Shown: piece by piece, positions 24,336 through 32,242 of the stretch | Numbering within the stretch: position 1 is the first letter of the stretch | Layout of the letters: every line of letters begins with the position of its first letter | DNA from: Lachnoclostridium sp. UBA5890 | Lineage (GTDB): Bacteria; Bacillota; Clostridia; Lachnospirales; Lachnospiraceae | Direction of reading: 5' to 3' | NCBI GenBank assembly: GCA_002431395.1 | Contig: DJEU01000051.1 | Span: 11,352-50,771 of the forward strand | DNA: 39,420 nucleotides | Translations under genes and position numbers: made by a program | Notes under the pieces: model-generated | Databases searched by the model: none | Seen by the model: the letters and a program-made list of their open reading frames with translations, nothing else | What the model was told of the DNA's origin: nothing

Positions 24336-24521
24336 ATGGCTAAAACGTCTATGAAGATTAAACAGCAGCGTAAAGCTAAATTTTCAAGCAGAGAATACAG
24401 CCGTTGCAAAATCTGTGGTCGTCCACATGCATACTTGAGAAAATACGGAATTTGTCGTATTTGTTTCCGTGAGTTGGCATACAAAGGCCAGATCCCAGGT
24501 GTCAAAAAAGCAAGTTGGTAA
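24336..24521 (+). CDS. rpsN: 30S ribosomal protein S14, zinc type
   Basis: Small-subunit head protein of 61 residues. It is the short zinc form (S14 type Z) with two CxxC pairs, CKIC and CRIC, that bind zinc. AKTSMKIKQQRKAKFSSREY and GQIPGVKKASW are the family ends. Many Firmicutes also carry a longer zinc-free copy elsewhere for zinc starvation; none is seen here. Confidence 0.97.
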   Translation: MAKTSMKIKQQRKAKFSSREYSRCKICGRPHAYLRKYGICRICFRELAYKGQIPGVKKASW

Positions 24522-24557
24522 GACCGAACTTGTTATCTAGTTAAGGAGGAAAATGTA

Positions 24558-24959
24558 ATGACTATGAGCGATCCAATTGCAGATATGCTTACAAGAATCC
24601 GTAATGCAAATACTGCAAAACATGATACAGTTGATGTTCCTGCTTCTAAGATGAAGATTTCGATTGCAGAGATTCTTTTGAAGGAAGGATATATCAAAGG
24701 TTTTGATTTGGTAGATGTTGATGGATTTAAATCAATCCACATCACATTGAAATATGGTAAAGACAAAAACGAAAAGATCATCTCCGGTTTGAAGAGAATC
24801 TCCAAACCAGGTCTTCGTGTATACGCTAACGCAGAAGAACTTCCTAAGGTTCTTGGCGGACTCGGAATCGCTATCGTTTCAACAAACAAAGGTGTTCTTA
24901 CAGACAAAGAAGCTCGTAAGTTGAACGTAGGCGGCGAAGTATTAGCATTCGTATGGTAG
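24558..24959 (+). CDS. rpsH: 30S ribosomal protein S8
   Basis: Primary 16S rRNA binder of 133 residues; in enterobacteria it represses the spc operon. SDPIADMLTRIRNAN and STNKGVLTDKEARKLNVGGE are diagnostic. ATG 24558 follows AAGGAGG. MSDPIAD would start at the second in-frame ATG at 24564, so the first two residues are uncertain. Confidence 0.98.
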   Translation: MTMSDPIADMLTRIRNANTAKHDTVDVPASKMKISIAEILLKEGYIKGFDLVDVDGFKSIHITLKYGKDKNEKIISGLKRISKPGLRVYANAEELPKVLGGLGIAIVSTNKGVLTDKEARKLNVGGEVLAFVW

Positions 24960-25024
24960 TTTAAACTCTGTGAGGCAGATTCTCTGCCGAATGGAACTTA
25001 TTCAAAATATAGGAGGTACGGCAA

Positions 25025-25567
25025 ATGTCACGAATTGGAAGATTGCCTATCGCGGTACCTGCAGGTGTAACTGTAGATATTGCAGAAAATAATAAGGTGA
25101 CAGTAAAAGGACCAAAGGGAACACTTGAAAGAGTATTGCCTGCGGAAATGAAAATTGAAAAAGACGGAGACGAGATCAAAGTTTCCCGTCCAAATGATTT
25201 GAAGAAAATGAAATCTCTGCATGGTTTGACCAGAACATTGATCAACAACATGATCATTGGTGTAACAGAAGGTTACTCTAAGACATTGGAAGTAAATGGT
25301 GTTGGTTACAGAGCTGTAAAGCAGGGTAAAAAATTAGTATTATCTCTTGGATATTCTCATCCTGTAGAAATGGAAGATCCAGAAGGATTGGAAGTAACTG
25401 TGGATGGTCAGAACACGATTATCGTTAAGGGAATTGATAAAGAAAAAGTTGGCCAATATGCCGCTGAGATCAGAGAGAAGAGAGCACCGGAGCCATATAA
25501 AGGCAAAGGTATTAAGTACTCTGATGAAGTGATCAGACGTAAAGTTGGTAAGACTGGTAAGAAATAG
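25025..25567 (+). CDS. rplF: 50S ribosomal protein L6
   Basis: Large-subunit protein of 180 residues near the factor-binding site, made of two duplicated domains. SRIGRLPIAVPAGVTVDIAE opens it and PEPYKGKGIKYSDEVIRRK closes it. ATG 25025 follows AGGAGG. Confidence 0.98.
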   Translation: MSRIGRLPIAVPAGVTVDIAENNKVTVKGPKGTLERVLPAEMKIEKDGDEIKVSRPNDLKKMKSLHGLTRTLINNMIIGVTEGYSKTLEVNGVGYRAVKQGKKLVLSLGYSHPVEMEDPEGLEVTVDGQNTIIVKGIDKEKVGQYAAEIREKRAPEPYKGKGIKYSDEVIRRKVGKTGKK

Positions 25568-25583
25568 AAAGGAGTAAAATAGA

Positions 25584-25952
25584 ATGGTTAGTAAAGTAAA
25601 TAGAAGCGAAGTTCGCGTAAACAAACACAGAAGATTACGTAGCCGTTTGTCCGGAACTCCTGAGAGACCACGTTTGGCAGTATTCCGCAGCAACAATCAT
25701 ATGTATGCACAGGTAATTGATGATGTTGCCGGCAATACAATCGTTTCTGCCTCTACTCTTCAGAGTGAAGTAAAAGAAGGCCTGGAGAAAACGAATAATG
25801 TAGAAGCTGCAGCAAAACTTGGTGAAGTTATCGCAAAGAAAGCTTTGGATAATGGAATCAACGAAGTCGTATTTGACCGTGGCGGTTACATTTATCAGGG
25901 TAAAGTTAAGGCATTAGCAGATGCAGCTAGAGAAGCTGGTCTTCAATTCTAA
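25584..25952 (+). CDS. rplR: 50S ribosomal protein L18
   Basis: 5S rRNA-binding protein of 122 residues. RSRLSGTPERPRLAVFRSNN, HMYAQVIDDVAGNTIVSAS and FDRGGYIYQGKVKALADAAR are diagnostic. ATG 25584 follows AAAGGAG. Confidence 0.98.
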   Translation: MVSKVNRSEVRVNKHRRLRSRLSGTPERPRLAVFRSNNHMYAQVIDDVAGNTIVSASTLQSEVKEGLEKTNNVEAAAKLGEVIAKKALDNGINEVVFDRGGYIYQGKVKALADAAREAGLQF

Positions 25953-25968
25953 ACAAGGAGGAAAACTC

Positions 25969-26478
25969 ATGAAACGTGAAATTATTGATGCTAGTCAGTT
26001 TGAATTAGAAGATAATGTAGTATCAATTAAACGTGTTACCAAGGTTGTTAAAGGTGGTCGTAACTTCAGATTTACCGCATTGGTAGTAGTAGGTGACGGC
26101 AACGGACACGTTGGAGCAGGTTTAGGAAAAGCAATGGAAATTCCGGAAGCAATTCGCAAAGGAAAAGAAGATGCTATGAAGAAACTCATCGAAGTACCAA
26201 TCGATGAGAATGGAAGTATTCCACATGACTTCATCGGAAAATTCGGCAGTGCTGAAGTTCTTATGAAGAAGTCTCCAGAAGGTACAGGAATCATCGCTGG
26301 TGGTCCGGCGCGTGCCGTATTGGATCTTGCAGGATACAAAAATATCCGTACAAAGTCTTTGGGATCCCGTAACAAACAGAACGTTGTACTTGCAACGATC
26401 GCTGGTTTGAGCGAACTCAAGACACCGGAAGAAGTAGCAAAACTTCGCGGACTTTCCGTAGAAGAAGTGTTAGGTTAG
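25969..26478 (+). CDS. rpsE: 30S ribosomal protein S5
   Basis: Decoding-fidelity protein of 169 residues at the mRNA entry channel. VVKGGRNFRFTALVVVGDG, GHVGAGLGKAMEIPEAIRKG and GGPARAVLDLAGYKNI are diagnostic. The frame is open upstream into rplR, but ATG 25969 has AAGGAGG and gives a normal N-terminus. Confidence 0.98.
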   Translation: MKREIIDASQFELEDNVVSIKRVTKVVKGGRNFRFTALVVVGDGNGHVGAGLGKAMEIPEAIRKGKEDAMKKLIEVPIDENGSIPHDFIGKFGSAEVLMKKSPEGTGIIAGGPARAVLDLAGYKNIRTKSLGSRNKQNVVLATIAGLSELKTPEEVAKLRGLSVEEVLG

Positions 26479-26491
26479 GAGGTACTTTTTC

Positions 26492-26674
26492 ATGGCTGGA
26501 AAATTGAAAATCACATTAACAAAATCTACCATTGGTGCCATTCCTAAACATCGTAAAACAGTTGAGGCTCTTGGCCTCAGAAAGCTCAACAAAACAGTTG
26601 AGATGCCTGATAACGATGCAGTTAGAGGAATGATTCAGCAAGTTAGACACTTGGTTAAAGTAGAAGAAATCTAA
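26492..26674 (+). CDS. rpmD: 50S ribosomal protein L30
   Basis: Small large-subunit protein of 60 residues. KITLTKSTIGAIPKHRKTVE and LGLRKLNKTVEMPDNDAVRG match the bacterial short form. ATG 26492 follows TAGGAGG, which overlaps the rpsE stop. Confidence 0.97.
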   Translation: MAGKLKITLTKSTIGAIPKHRKTVEALGLRKLNKTVEMPDNDAVRGMIQQVRHLVKVEEI

Positions 26675-26692
26675 TATAAGGAGGTGCCATAA

Positions 26693-27133
26693 ATGAATTT
26701 ATCAGAATTAAAACCTGCAGCAGGTTCCAAACACAGCGATGAATTCCGTCGTGGACGTGGACATGGTTCAGGAAATGGTAAAACTGCCGGAAAAGGTCAT
26801 AAAGGACAGAAAGCACGTTCTGGAGCACCTAGACCAGGATTCGAAGGTGGTCAGCTGCCACTGTACAGAAGACTGCCTAAGAGAGGTTTTACAAATATTA
26901 ATAGTAAAGACATTGTTGCTATCGGACTTGACCGTCTCAATGCATTTGAAGATGGCGCAGAAGTAACAGTTGAAACTCTTATGGATAAAGGGATTGTAAA
27001 CAATCCTAGAGACGGAGTCAAAATTCTTGGAAATGGAGAATTAACCAAAAAGCTCACAGTTAAAGTAAACGCATTTAGTAAGAGTGCTGTTGAAAAAATT
27101 GAAGCAGTTGGTGGAAAAGCAGAGGTGATCTAA
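26693..27133 (+). CDS. rplO: 50S ribosomal protein L15
   Basis: Large-subunit protein of 146 residues with a long basic N-terminal extension. LKPAAGSKHSDEFRRGRGHG and KAGKGHKGQKARSG-like sequence (seen as TAGKGHKGQKARSG), then GFEGGQLPLYRRLPKRGF, are diagnostic. Its stop overlaps the secY start by one base (TAATG). Confidence 0.98.
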   Translation: MNLSELKPAAGSKHSDEFRRGRGHGSGNGKTAGKGHKGQKARSGAPRPGFEGGQLPLYRRLPKRGFTNINSKDIVAIGLDRLNAFEDGAEVTVETLMDKGIVNNPRDGVKILGNGELTKKLTVKVNAFSKSAVEKIEAVGGKAEVI

Positions 27134-28467
27134 TGCTTGAAACGATAAGAAATGCGTTTAAGACGAAAGAGATCCGAAACAAACTTTTGTTTGTATTTTT
27201 GGGGCTTATCATCGTCCGGATCGGATGTAATATTCCGCTTCCGGGCGTAAATACAAATGTCATCCAGAATTTGTTTGATAACAACCAGGCTTTGAACTTC
27301 CTCGATGTTATGACCGGTGGATCCTTTACAAGAATGTCCATTTTTGCATTGAACATCACACCATACATCACAGCATCCATCATTGTACAGCTCCTTACCA
27401 TCGCAATTCCGCGTCTGGAAGAACTGCAGAAAGATGGAGAAGATGGAAGAAAGAAGATTAACGAGTACACAAGATATCTGTCTATCGTACTTGCTTTGAT
27501 CGAAGGTCTTGCTATCGTTATCGGATTCCGTAACCAGGGATTCTTTACAGAATCTGGATATACATCTGTGATCATTTCCGTTGTTGCTTTGACAGCAGGA
27601 GCTGCATTCCTTATGTGGCTTGGTGAAGAAATCACAGAAAAAGGAATTGGAAATGGTATTTCCATCATCCTGTTGATCAACATCGTTGCACGTATTCCTA
27701 GTGACCTGATCTCTTTGTACAATCAGTTCATCAAGAGCGCAGCCAATGTCACAAACCGAATTCTTGCAGCAGTGATCATTCTTGTTCTGATTATTGCCAT
27801 GTTTGCGTTTATCGTATGGCTTCAGGACGGCGAGAGAAAAATCCCTGTACAGTATGCAAAGAAAATGCAGGGACGGAAAATGTTTGGCGGTCAGTCCAGC
27901 CACATTCCGTTGAAAGTGAATACAGCCGGCGTTATCCCGGTTATCTTTGCAAGTTCCATGTTACAGCTTCCAGTTGTTATTGCCAGTTTTGCAGGTGTGA
28001 AACCGGCATCCGGAGAAGGAGCAACCTTGATCCAGAAATTCCTCAAGGTCTGCAATCAGAGCGACTGGTGTAATGTTAGTTCATGGGGTGATTTCAAATA
28101 TACATTAGGATTACTCGTATATATCGCATTGGTAATCTTTTTTGCATATTTCTATACCTCAGTAACATTTAATCCGCTTGAAATTTCAAACAACATGAAA
28201 AAGCAGGGTGGATTTATTCCGGGTATTCGTCCCGGAAAACCAACAACCGATTATCTTACCAATGTACTTAACAGCATTATCTTTATCGGTGCTGTCGCAA
28301 TGGTTATCGTATGTGTGCTTCCAATCGTCTTCTCAGGTGTGTTCGGAGCAAACGTATCCTTTACCGGTACATCTTTGATCATCATTGTTGGTGTTGTTAT
28401 TGAAACATTGAAACAGCTTGAATCCCAGATGTTAGTTCGTAATTACAAAGGATTCTTGGGAAATTGA
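27133..28467 (+). CDS. secY: Preprotein translocase subunit SecY
   Basis: Central channel subunit of the Sec translocon, 444 residues with about ten membrane helices. It shows the family signatures IGCNIPLPGVNT, ITPYITASIIVQLLT, GERKIPVQYAKKMQG (cytoplasmic loop before helix 7), and NNMKKQGGFIPGIRPGKPT with the conserved arginine. ATG 27133 shares a base with the rplO stop, tying channel synthesis to ribosomal protein output. A strong hairpin follows. Confidence 0.98.
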   Translation: MLETIRNAFKTKEIRNKLLFVFLGLIIVRIGCNIPLPGVNTNVIQNLFDNNQALNFLDVMTGGSFTRMSIFALNITPYITASIIVQLLTIAIPRLEELQKDGEDGRKKINEYTRYLSIVLALIEGLAIVIGFRNQGFFTESGYTSVIISVVALTAGAAFLMWLGEEITEKGIGNGISIILLINIVARIPSDLISLYNQFIKSAANVTNRILAAVIILVLIIAMFAFIVWLQDGERKIPVQYAKKMQGRKMFGGQSSHIPLKVNTAGVIPVIFASSMLQLPVVIASFAGVKPASGEGATLIQKFLKVCNQSDWCNVSSWGDFKYTLGLLVYIALVIFFAYFYTSVTFNPLEISNNMKKQGGFIPGIRPGKPTTDYLTNVLNSIIFIGAVAMVIVCVLPIVFSGVFGANVSFTGTSLIIIVGVVIETLKQLESQMLVRNYKGFLGN

Positions 28468-28476
28468 TGATAGTAT

Positions 28477-28529
28477 AAAAAGGCAATCGACCTGCGAAAA
28501 TTTATTTTCGTATGGTCGCTTACCTTTTT
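28477..28529 (+). terminator. Attenuator-like hairpin between secY and adk
   Basis: A three-part hairpin: AAAAAGG 28477-28483 with CCTTTTT 28523-28529, CGACC 28488-28492 with GGTCG 28514-28518, and CGAAAA 28495-28500 with TTTTCG 28505-28510. It ends in six T. It has the form of an intrinsic terminator inside the operon, so it may reduce expression of adk-map-infA relative to the ribosomal genes. Confidence 0.7.
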
Positions 28530-28556
28530 TGCATTGAAATGAAAAGGAGAATGGCT

Positions 28557-29198
28557 ATGAAAATTGTTATGCTTGGTGCTCCTGGTGCCGGAAAAGGTAC
28601 ACAGGCAAAAATGATTTCCGAAAAATACGGTATTCCACACATTTCCACCGGAGATATCTTCCGTGCAAATATCAAAGAGAATACAGAACTTGGACAAAAG
28701 GCAAAAACATATATGGATAAAGGACTTCTTGTACCGGATGAATTGGTCGTTGACCTTGTAGTAGACCGTCTGGCACAGGATGATGCAAAAAAAGGATATG
28801 TACTCGATGGATTCCCACGTACGATTCCACAGGCAGAAGCATTGACAGAAGCATTGGCAAAAATTGGAGAAAAGATGGATTATGCCATCAATGTAGAAGT
28901 TCCGGATGAGAACATCATTGACCGTATGTCAGGAAGACGTGCCTGCGTAGCATGTGGAGGAACCTATCATATTAAATATAATCCAACCAAAAAAGAAGGA
29001 ATTTGTGACGCATGTGGCGGCGAGCTCATTCTTCGTGAGGATGACAAGCCGGAAACCGTAAAACAGCGTTTGGAAGTATATCATACACAGACGCAGCCTT
29101 TGATTGATTATTATACCAAAGAAGGAATCTTGAAAGAGGTTGACGGAACGCAGGATCTGCAGAAAGTATTTGATGATATCACAGCGATCCTTGGCTGA
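28557..29198 (+). CDS. adk: Adenylate kinase
   Basis: Nucleotide kinase of 213 residues that interconverts ATP, AMP and ADP. P-loop GAPGAGKGT is at residues 7-15, and DGFPRTIPQA is the AMP-site signature. The lid has C130-x2-C133 and C150-x2-C153, a zinc site found in Gram-positive enzymes. ATG 28557 is seven bases after AAGGAG at 28544-28549; upstream in-frame ATGs at 28512 and 28551 are worse, the first lying in the hairpin. Confidence 0.97.
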   Translation: MKIVMLGAPGAGKGTQAKMISEKYGIPHISTGDIFRANIKENTELGQKAKTYMDKGLLVPDELVVDLVVDRLAQDDAKKGYVLDGFPRTIPQAEALTEALAKIGEKMDYAINVEVPDENIIDRMSGRRACVACGGTYHIKYNPTKKEGICDACGGELILREDDKPETVKQRLEVYHTQTQPLIDYYTKEGILKEVDGTQDLQKVFDDITAILG

Positions 29199-29225
29199 TC
29201 CGCAGACAAAGCAGAGTGAAATGAC

Positions 29226-29996
29226 ATGCGTAGAAAAAAAGAAAGAATAACAATCAAGTCAGAAGAAGAAATCCGGCTCATGCGTGAAGCCGGAAAGGTT
29301 CTGGCAGAAGTTCACAACAGATTGGGTGAAATCATTGAACCGGGCATCTCCACACTGGAGATTGACCGAAAAGGAGAAGAATGGATCCGTGAGTTCGGAT
29401 GCATTCCTTCTTTCCTAAATTATGAAGGATATCCGGCCTCCATCTGTGTATCCATTGATGATGAAGTGGTGCATGGGATTCCGAAAGAAAATGTCATTCT
29501 TCGGGAAGGAGATATCGTTAGCCTGGACGCAGGTGTGATCTACCGAGGATATCATTCGGATGCTGCAAGAACTCATGCTGTCGGCAAGATATCAGAAAAC
29601 GATCAAAAACTGATCAATGTGACGAAGCAAAGCTTTTTTGAAGGAATAAAATATGCGGTTGCCGGCGGGCACTTATATGATATTTCTGTAGCAATCCAGA
29701 AATTCGTGGAGGAAAATGGATTTTCCATCGTTCGCGATCTGGTGGGACATGGAATTGGAAGGCGGCTTCATGAGGAGCCGGAAGTACCGAATTTTAAACC
29801 GAGATTTGGGCATGGTCCCGTCTTGAAACCCGGAATGACGCTTGCCATCGAGCCGATGGTAAATGCCGGAGACTGGCCGGTCTGGTTCTTAGACGATGAC
29901 TGGACAGTAGTGACACAGGATGGCGAAAATTCGGCGCATTATGAGAACACCATCTATATCCGTAAGGATGGCGAACCAGAAATTTTATCATTGTAA
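29226..29996 (+). CDS. map: Type I methionine aminopeptidase
   Basis: Metalloprotease of 256 residues that removes the initiator methionine from new proteins. Metal ligands are visible in SLDAGVIYRGYHSDAARTHA (two Asp), VGHGIGRRLHEEP (His), AIEPMVN (Glu) and HYENTIYI (Glu). There is no N-terminal zinc finger. It lies in the usual secY-adk-map-infA order and shares their transcript. Confidence 0.97.
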   Translation: MRRKKERITIKSEEEIRLMREAGKVLAEVHNRLGEIIEPGISTLEIDRKGEEWIREFGCIPSFLNYEGYPASICVSIDDEVVHGIPKENVILREGDIVSLDAGVIYRGYHSDAARTHAVGKISENDQKLINVTKQSFFEGIKYAVAGGHLYDISVAIQKFVEENGFSIVRDLVGHGIGRRLHEEPEVPNFKPRFGHGPVLKPGMTLAIEPMVNAGDWPVWFLDDDWTVVTQDGENSAHYENTIYIRKDGEPEILSL

Positions 29997-30038
29997 ATAG
30001 TGTGTCTTGATAAGGGCACGAAAAAGGAGAGTAATGGT

Positions 30039-30257
30039 ATGTCAAAAGCAGACGTAATTGAAATTGAAGGAACTGTTGTTGAAAAACTGCCAAATGCAAT
30101 GTTTCAGGTAGAACTTGAAAACGGACATAAAGTATTGGCACATATCAGCGGAAAACTCCGGATGAACTTCATCCGTATTCTGCCTGGTGACAAAGTAACA
30201 TTGGAATTGTCTCCCTATGATCTGACAAAAGGAAGAATTGTTTGGAGAGATAAATAA
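30039..30257 (+). CDS. infA: Translation initiation factor IF-1
   Basis: OB-fold factor of 72 residues that occupies the A site during initiation. SKADVIEIEGTVVEKLPNAM, HISGKLRMNFIRILPGDKVT and the ending YDLTKGRIVWRDK are diagnostic. ATG 30039 is nine bases after AAAAGGAG at 30022-30029. The frame extends upstream to a poor start at 30000. Confidence 0.98.
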   Translation: MSKADVIEIEGTVVEKLPNAMFQVELENGHKVLAHISGKLRMNFIRILPGDKVTLELSPYDLTKGRIVWRDK

Positions 30258-30265
30258 AAAAGTGC

Positions 30266-30294
30266 TTGCATTCCTTTGTGATTTATGTTATAGT
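30266..30294 (+). promoter_or_regulatory. Internal promoter before rpmJ
   Basis: TTGCAT at 30266-30271 and TATAGT at 30289-30294 are 17 bases apart. The -35 context (AAGTGCTTGCATTCC) copies that of the rpsJ promoter with one change. It begins only nine bases after the infA stop and would drive the rpmJ-rplQ part of the cluster. Confidence 0.8.
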
Positions 30295-30300
30295 TAGAAA

Positions 30301-30423
30301 TGGATTTTCGTCTAAAGAGGGCTAAGTGCGCTCTGATAAGACTTTCCCTAACCCAAGAAAGTCCGAAAAGATGGAAATTTATAGATACAAACATGTCAAA
30401 ACATGTGAAAGGAGGTTATTACT
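30301..30423 (+). promoter_or_regulatory. Leader of rpmJ
   Basis: The leader holds a seven-pair hairpin, GACTTTC 30340-30346 with GAAAGTC 30357-30363, preceded by a weaker AGAGGGC/GCGCTCT stem with one mismatch. ACATGT occurs twice (30391 and 30401) just before AAAGGAGG. Its regulatory role is unproven. Confidence 0.45.
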
Positions 30424-30537
30424 GTGAAAGTAAGATCATCAGTAAAACCAATTTGCGAAAAATGCAAAGTTATTAAAAGAAAGGGTCGTATCAGAGTCAT
30501 CTGTGAGAACCCAAAACACAAACAAAGACAGGGCTAA
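30424..30537 (+). CDS. rpmJ: 50S ribosomal protein L36
   Basis: Very small zinc-ribbon protein of 37 residues: MKVRSSVKPICEKCKVIKRK followed by a third cysteine and a histidine near NPKHKQRQG, the complete zinc-binding set. The start is GTG 30424 after AAAGGAGG. It is the first gene after the internal promoter, separated from rpsM by a structured gap. Confidence 0.97.
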   Translation: MKVRSSVKPICEKCKVIKRKGRIRVICENPKHKQRQG

Positions 30538-30552
30538 TAAATATATCTGAGA

Positions 30553-30579
30553 GACCTGAAGGCGACTTCGGGTTCTTTT
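30553..30579 (+). terminator. Terminator-like hairpin after rpmJ
   Basis: GACCTGAAG 30553-30561 pairs with CTTCGGGTT 30566-30574 (two wobbles) around a GCGA tetraloop, followed by CTTTT. It lies 15 bases after the rpmJ stop and could limit read-through into rpsM. Confidence 0.65.
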
Positions 30580-30587
30580 CGTGCTTA

Positions 30588-30826
30588 TATAATGTCTTGC
30601 TTTCTGTGTTACAGCGGACCCCGCAGGAATTGTAGATTCCACCGTCATTGCGGGAACTGTGATATCGCAACGAAAAGCACTGCCGATGTTTCTCCGGTGA
30701 TTCTTTGGAAAAAGAAAAACGGGTTCTTGGTCAGCAGAGTTGTTGTGATTTAAAGCGGCTATAGTGAATCACAGAAGATTCACGAAACAAACATTTTTAA
30801 AATTTTAATGGAGGTGTAAAGTACAC
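30588..30826 (+). promoter_or_regulatory. Structured leader before rpsM (alpha operon)
   Basis: About 240 bases without a gene. TATAAT at 30588-30593 could be a -10 box, but no good -35 is in place. Downstream, CCCGCA 30620-30625 pairs with TGCGGG 30649-30654 and encloses GGAAT 30626-30630 with ATTCC 30636-30640. Further weaker pairings follow up to the GGAGGTG before rpsM. This is where a ribosomal protein such as S4 would be expected to act on the alpha operon, but no known S4 target was recognised. Confidence 0.45.
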
Positions 30827-31195
30827 ATGGCTCGTATCAGTGGTGTAGATTTACCAAGAGAAAAACGTGTAGAGATAGGTCTTACCTATGTTTATGGTAT
30901 CGGTCTTGCAAGCTCAAAAAGAATCCTGAGCGAAGCAAACGTAGACCCAGACATTCGTTGTAAAGATTTGACCGATGACGATGTCGCTAAAATTCGTGAC
31001 GTTATTGACAAGACTCAGGTTGTTGAGGGTGATCTTCGTAGAGAAGTTGCTTTGAACATCAAGAGATTACAGGAAATTGGATGCTACAGAGGAATCCGTC
31101 ATAGAAAAGGACTTCCGGTTCGTGGACAGAAGACAAAGACGAATGCTAGAACTCGTAAAGGTCCAAAACGTACAGTAGCAAATAAGAAGAAATAA
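30827..31195 (+). CDS. rpsM: 30S ribosomal protein S13
   Basis: Small-subunit head protein of 122 residues that contacts P-site tRNA and bridges to L5. ARISGVDLPREKRVEIGLTY and RGIRHRKGLPVRGQKTKTNA are diagnostic, and the C-terminus is a basic tail. It opens the alpha operon portion of the cluster. Confidence 0.98.
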   Translation: MARISGVDLPREKRVEIGLTYVYGIGLASSKRILSEANVDPDIRCKDLTDDDVAKIRDVIDKTQVVEGDLRREVALNIKRLQEIGCYRGIRHRKGLPVRGQKTKTNARTRKGPKRTVANKKK

Positions 31196-31212
31196 TATAG
31201 GAGGTTTTGTCA

Positions 31213-31608
31213 ATGGCTAAGAAAGTTGCAAAAAAAGTGACAAAAAAGCGTGTTAAAAAGAATATTGACCGCGGACAAGCACATATTCAGTCATCTTTTA
31301 ATAATACAATCGTAACACTGACCGACATGCAGGGAAATGCAATTTCCTGGGCAAGTGCAGGTGGACTTGGATTCAGAGGATCCAGAAAATCCACACCTTA
31401 TGCAGCACAGATGGCTGCAGAGACAGCAGCAAAAGCTGCATTGCCTCATGGTTTGAAATCAGTAGAAGTAATGGTTAAGGGACCAGGTTCTGGTAGAGAA
31501 GCTGCGATCCGTGCAATTCAGGCTTGCGGAATCGAAGTAACAAGTATCCAGGACGTAACACCAGTTCCTCACAATGGTTGTAGACCACCAAAACGTAGAA
31601 GAGTATAG
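31213..31608 (+). CDS. rpsK: 30S ribosomal protein S11
   Basis: Platform protein of 131 residues near the mRNA exit. AHIQSSFNNTIVTLTDMQGN, GFRGSRKSTPYAAQ and TPVPHNGCRPPKRRRV are diagnostic. ATG 31213 follows TAGGAGG; the frame extends to a TTG at 31207 that is a worse start. Confidence 0.98.
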   Translation: MAKKVAKKVTKKRVKKNIDRGQAHIQSSFNNTIVTLTDMQGNAISWASAGGLGFRGSRKSTPYAAQMAAETAAKAALPHGLKSVEVMVKGPGSGREAAIRAIQACGIEVTSIQDVTPVPHNGCRPPKRRRV

Positions 31609-31619
31609 GAGGTATTAAA

Positions 31620-32213
31620 ATGGCTAGAGATATGACGCCTGTTCTGAAAAGATGTAGATCTCTTGACCTCGATCCAATTTATCTTGGAATCGACAAGAAA
31701 TCAAATAGAAACGCAAGAAGCGGAAGAAAATTAAGCGAATATGGAATGCAGTTGAAAGAGAAACAGAAAGCGAAATTCATCTATGGTGTACTTGAGAAAC
31801 CTTTCCGTAACTACTACGCAAAGGCACAGAAGTTGAAATATGGTACAACCGGTGAAAACCTGATGATTCTCCTTGAGTTGAGACTTGACAATGTTATGTT
31901 CCGTCTTGGCTATGGTAGAACAAGAAAAGAAGCACGTCAGATCGTAGATCATAAGCATGTGCTTGTAAATGGTAAACCAGTTAATATCCCATCTTATCAG
32001 TTGAAAGCTGGAGATGTTATTGAAATCAAAGAAAAATTTAAGGGAGCACAGAGATACAAAGACATTCTTGAAGTTACAGGATCTCGTATGGTTCCAGCTT
32101 GGTTAGAGGCTGACCATGAAAATCTCAAAGGAACAGTTACACAGGTTCCTACAAGAGCTGAGATTGATGTACCTGTCAATGAAGTGCTTATCGTCGAGTT
32201 GTACTCCAAGTAA
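31620..32213 (+). CDS. rpsD: 30S ribosomal protein S4
   Basis: Primary 16S rRNA binder of 197 residues with an S4 RNA-binding domain (LDNVMFRLGYGRTRKEARQI, HKHVLVNGKPVNIPSYQ). S4 often represses its own operon. The N-terminus has one cysteine only (LKRCRSLDLD), so this is the zinc-free form. ATG 31620 follows TAGGAGG, which overlaps the rpsK stop. Confidence 0.98.
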   Translation: MARDMTPVLKRCRSLDLDPIYLGIDKKSNRNARSGRKLSEYGMQLKEKQKAKFIYGVLEKPFRNYYAKAQKLKYGTTGENLMILLELRLDNVMFRLGYGRTRKEARQIVDHKHVLVNGKPVNIPSYQLKAGDVIEIKEKFKGAQRYKDILEVTGSRMVPAWLEADHENLKGTVTQVPTRAEIDVPVNEVLIVELYSK

Positions 32214-32242
32214 TTAAGTAAACCCAAAAGGAGGGTCCTAGA

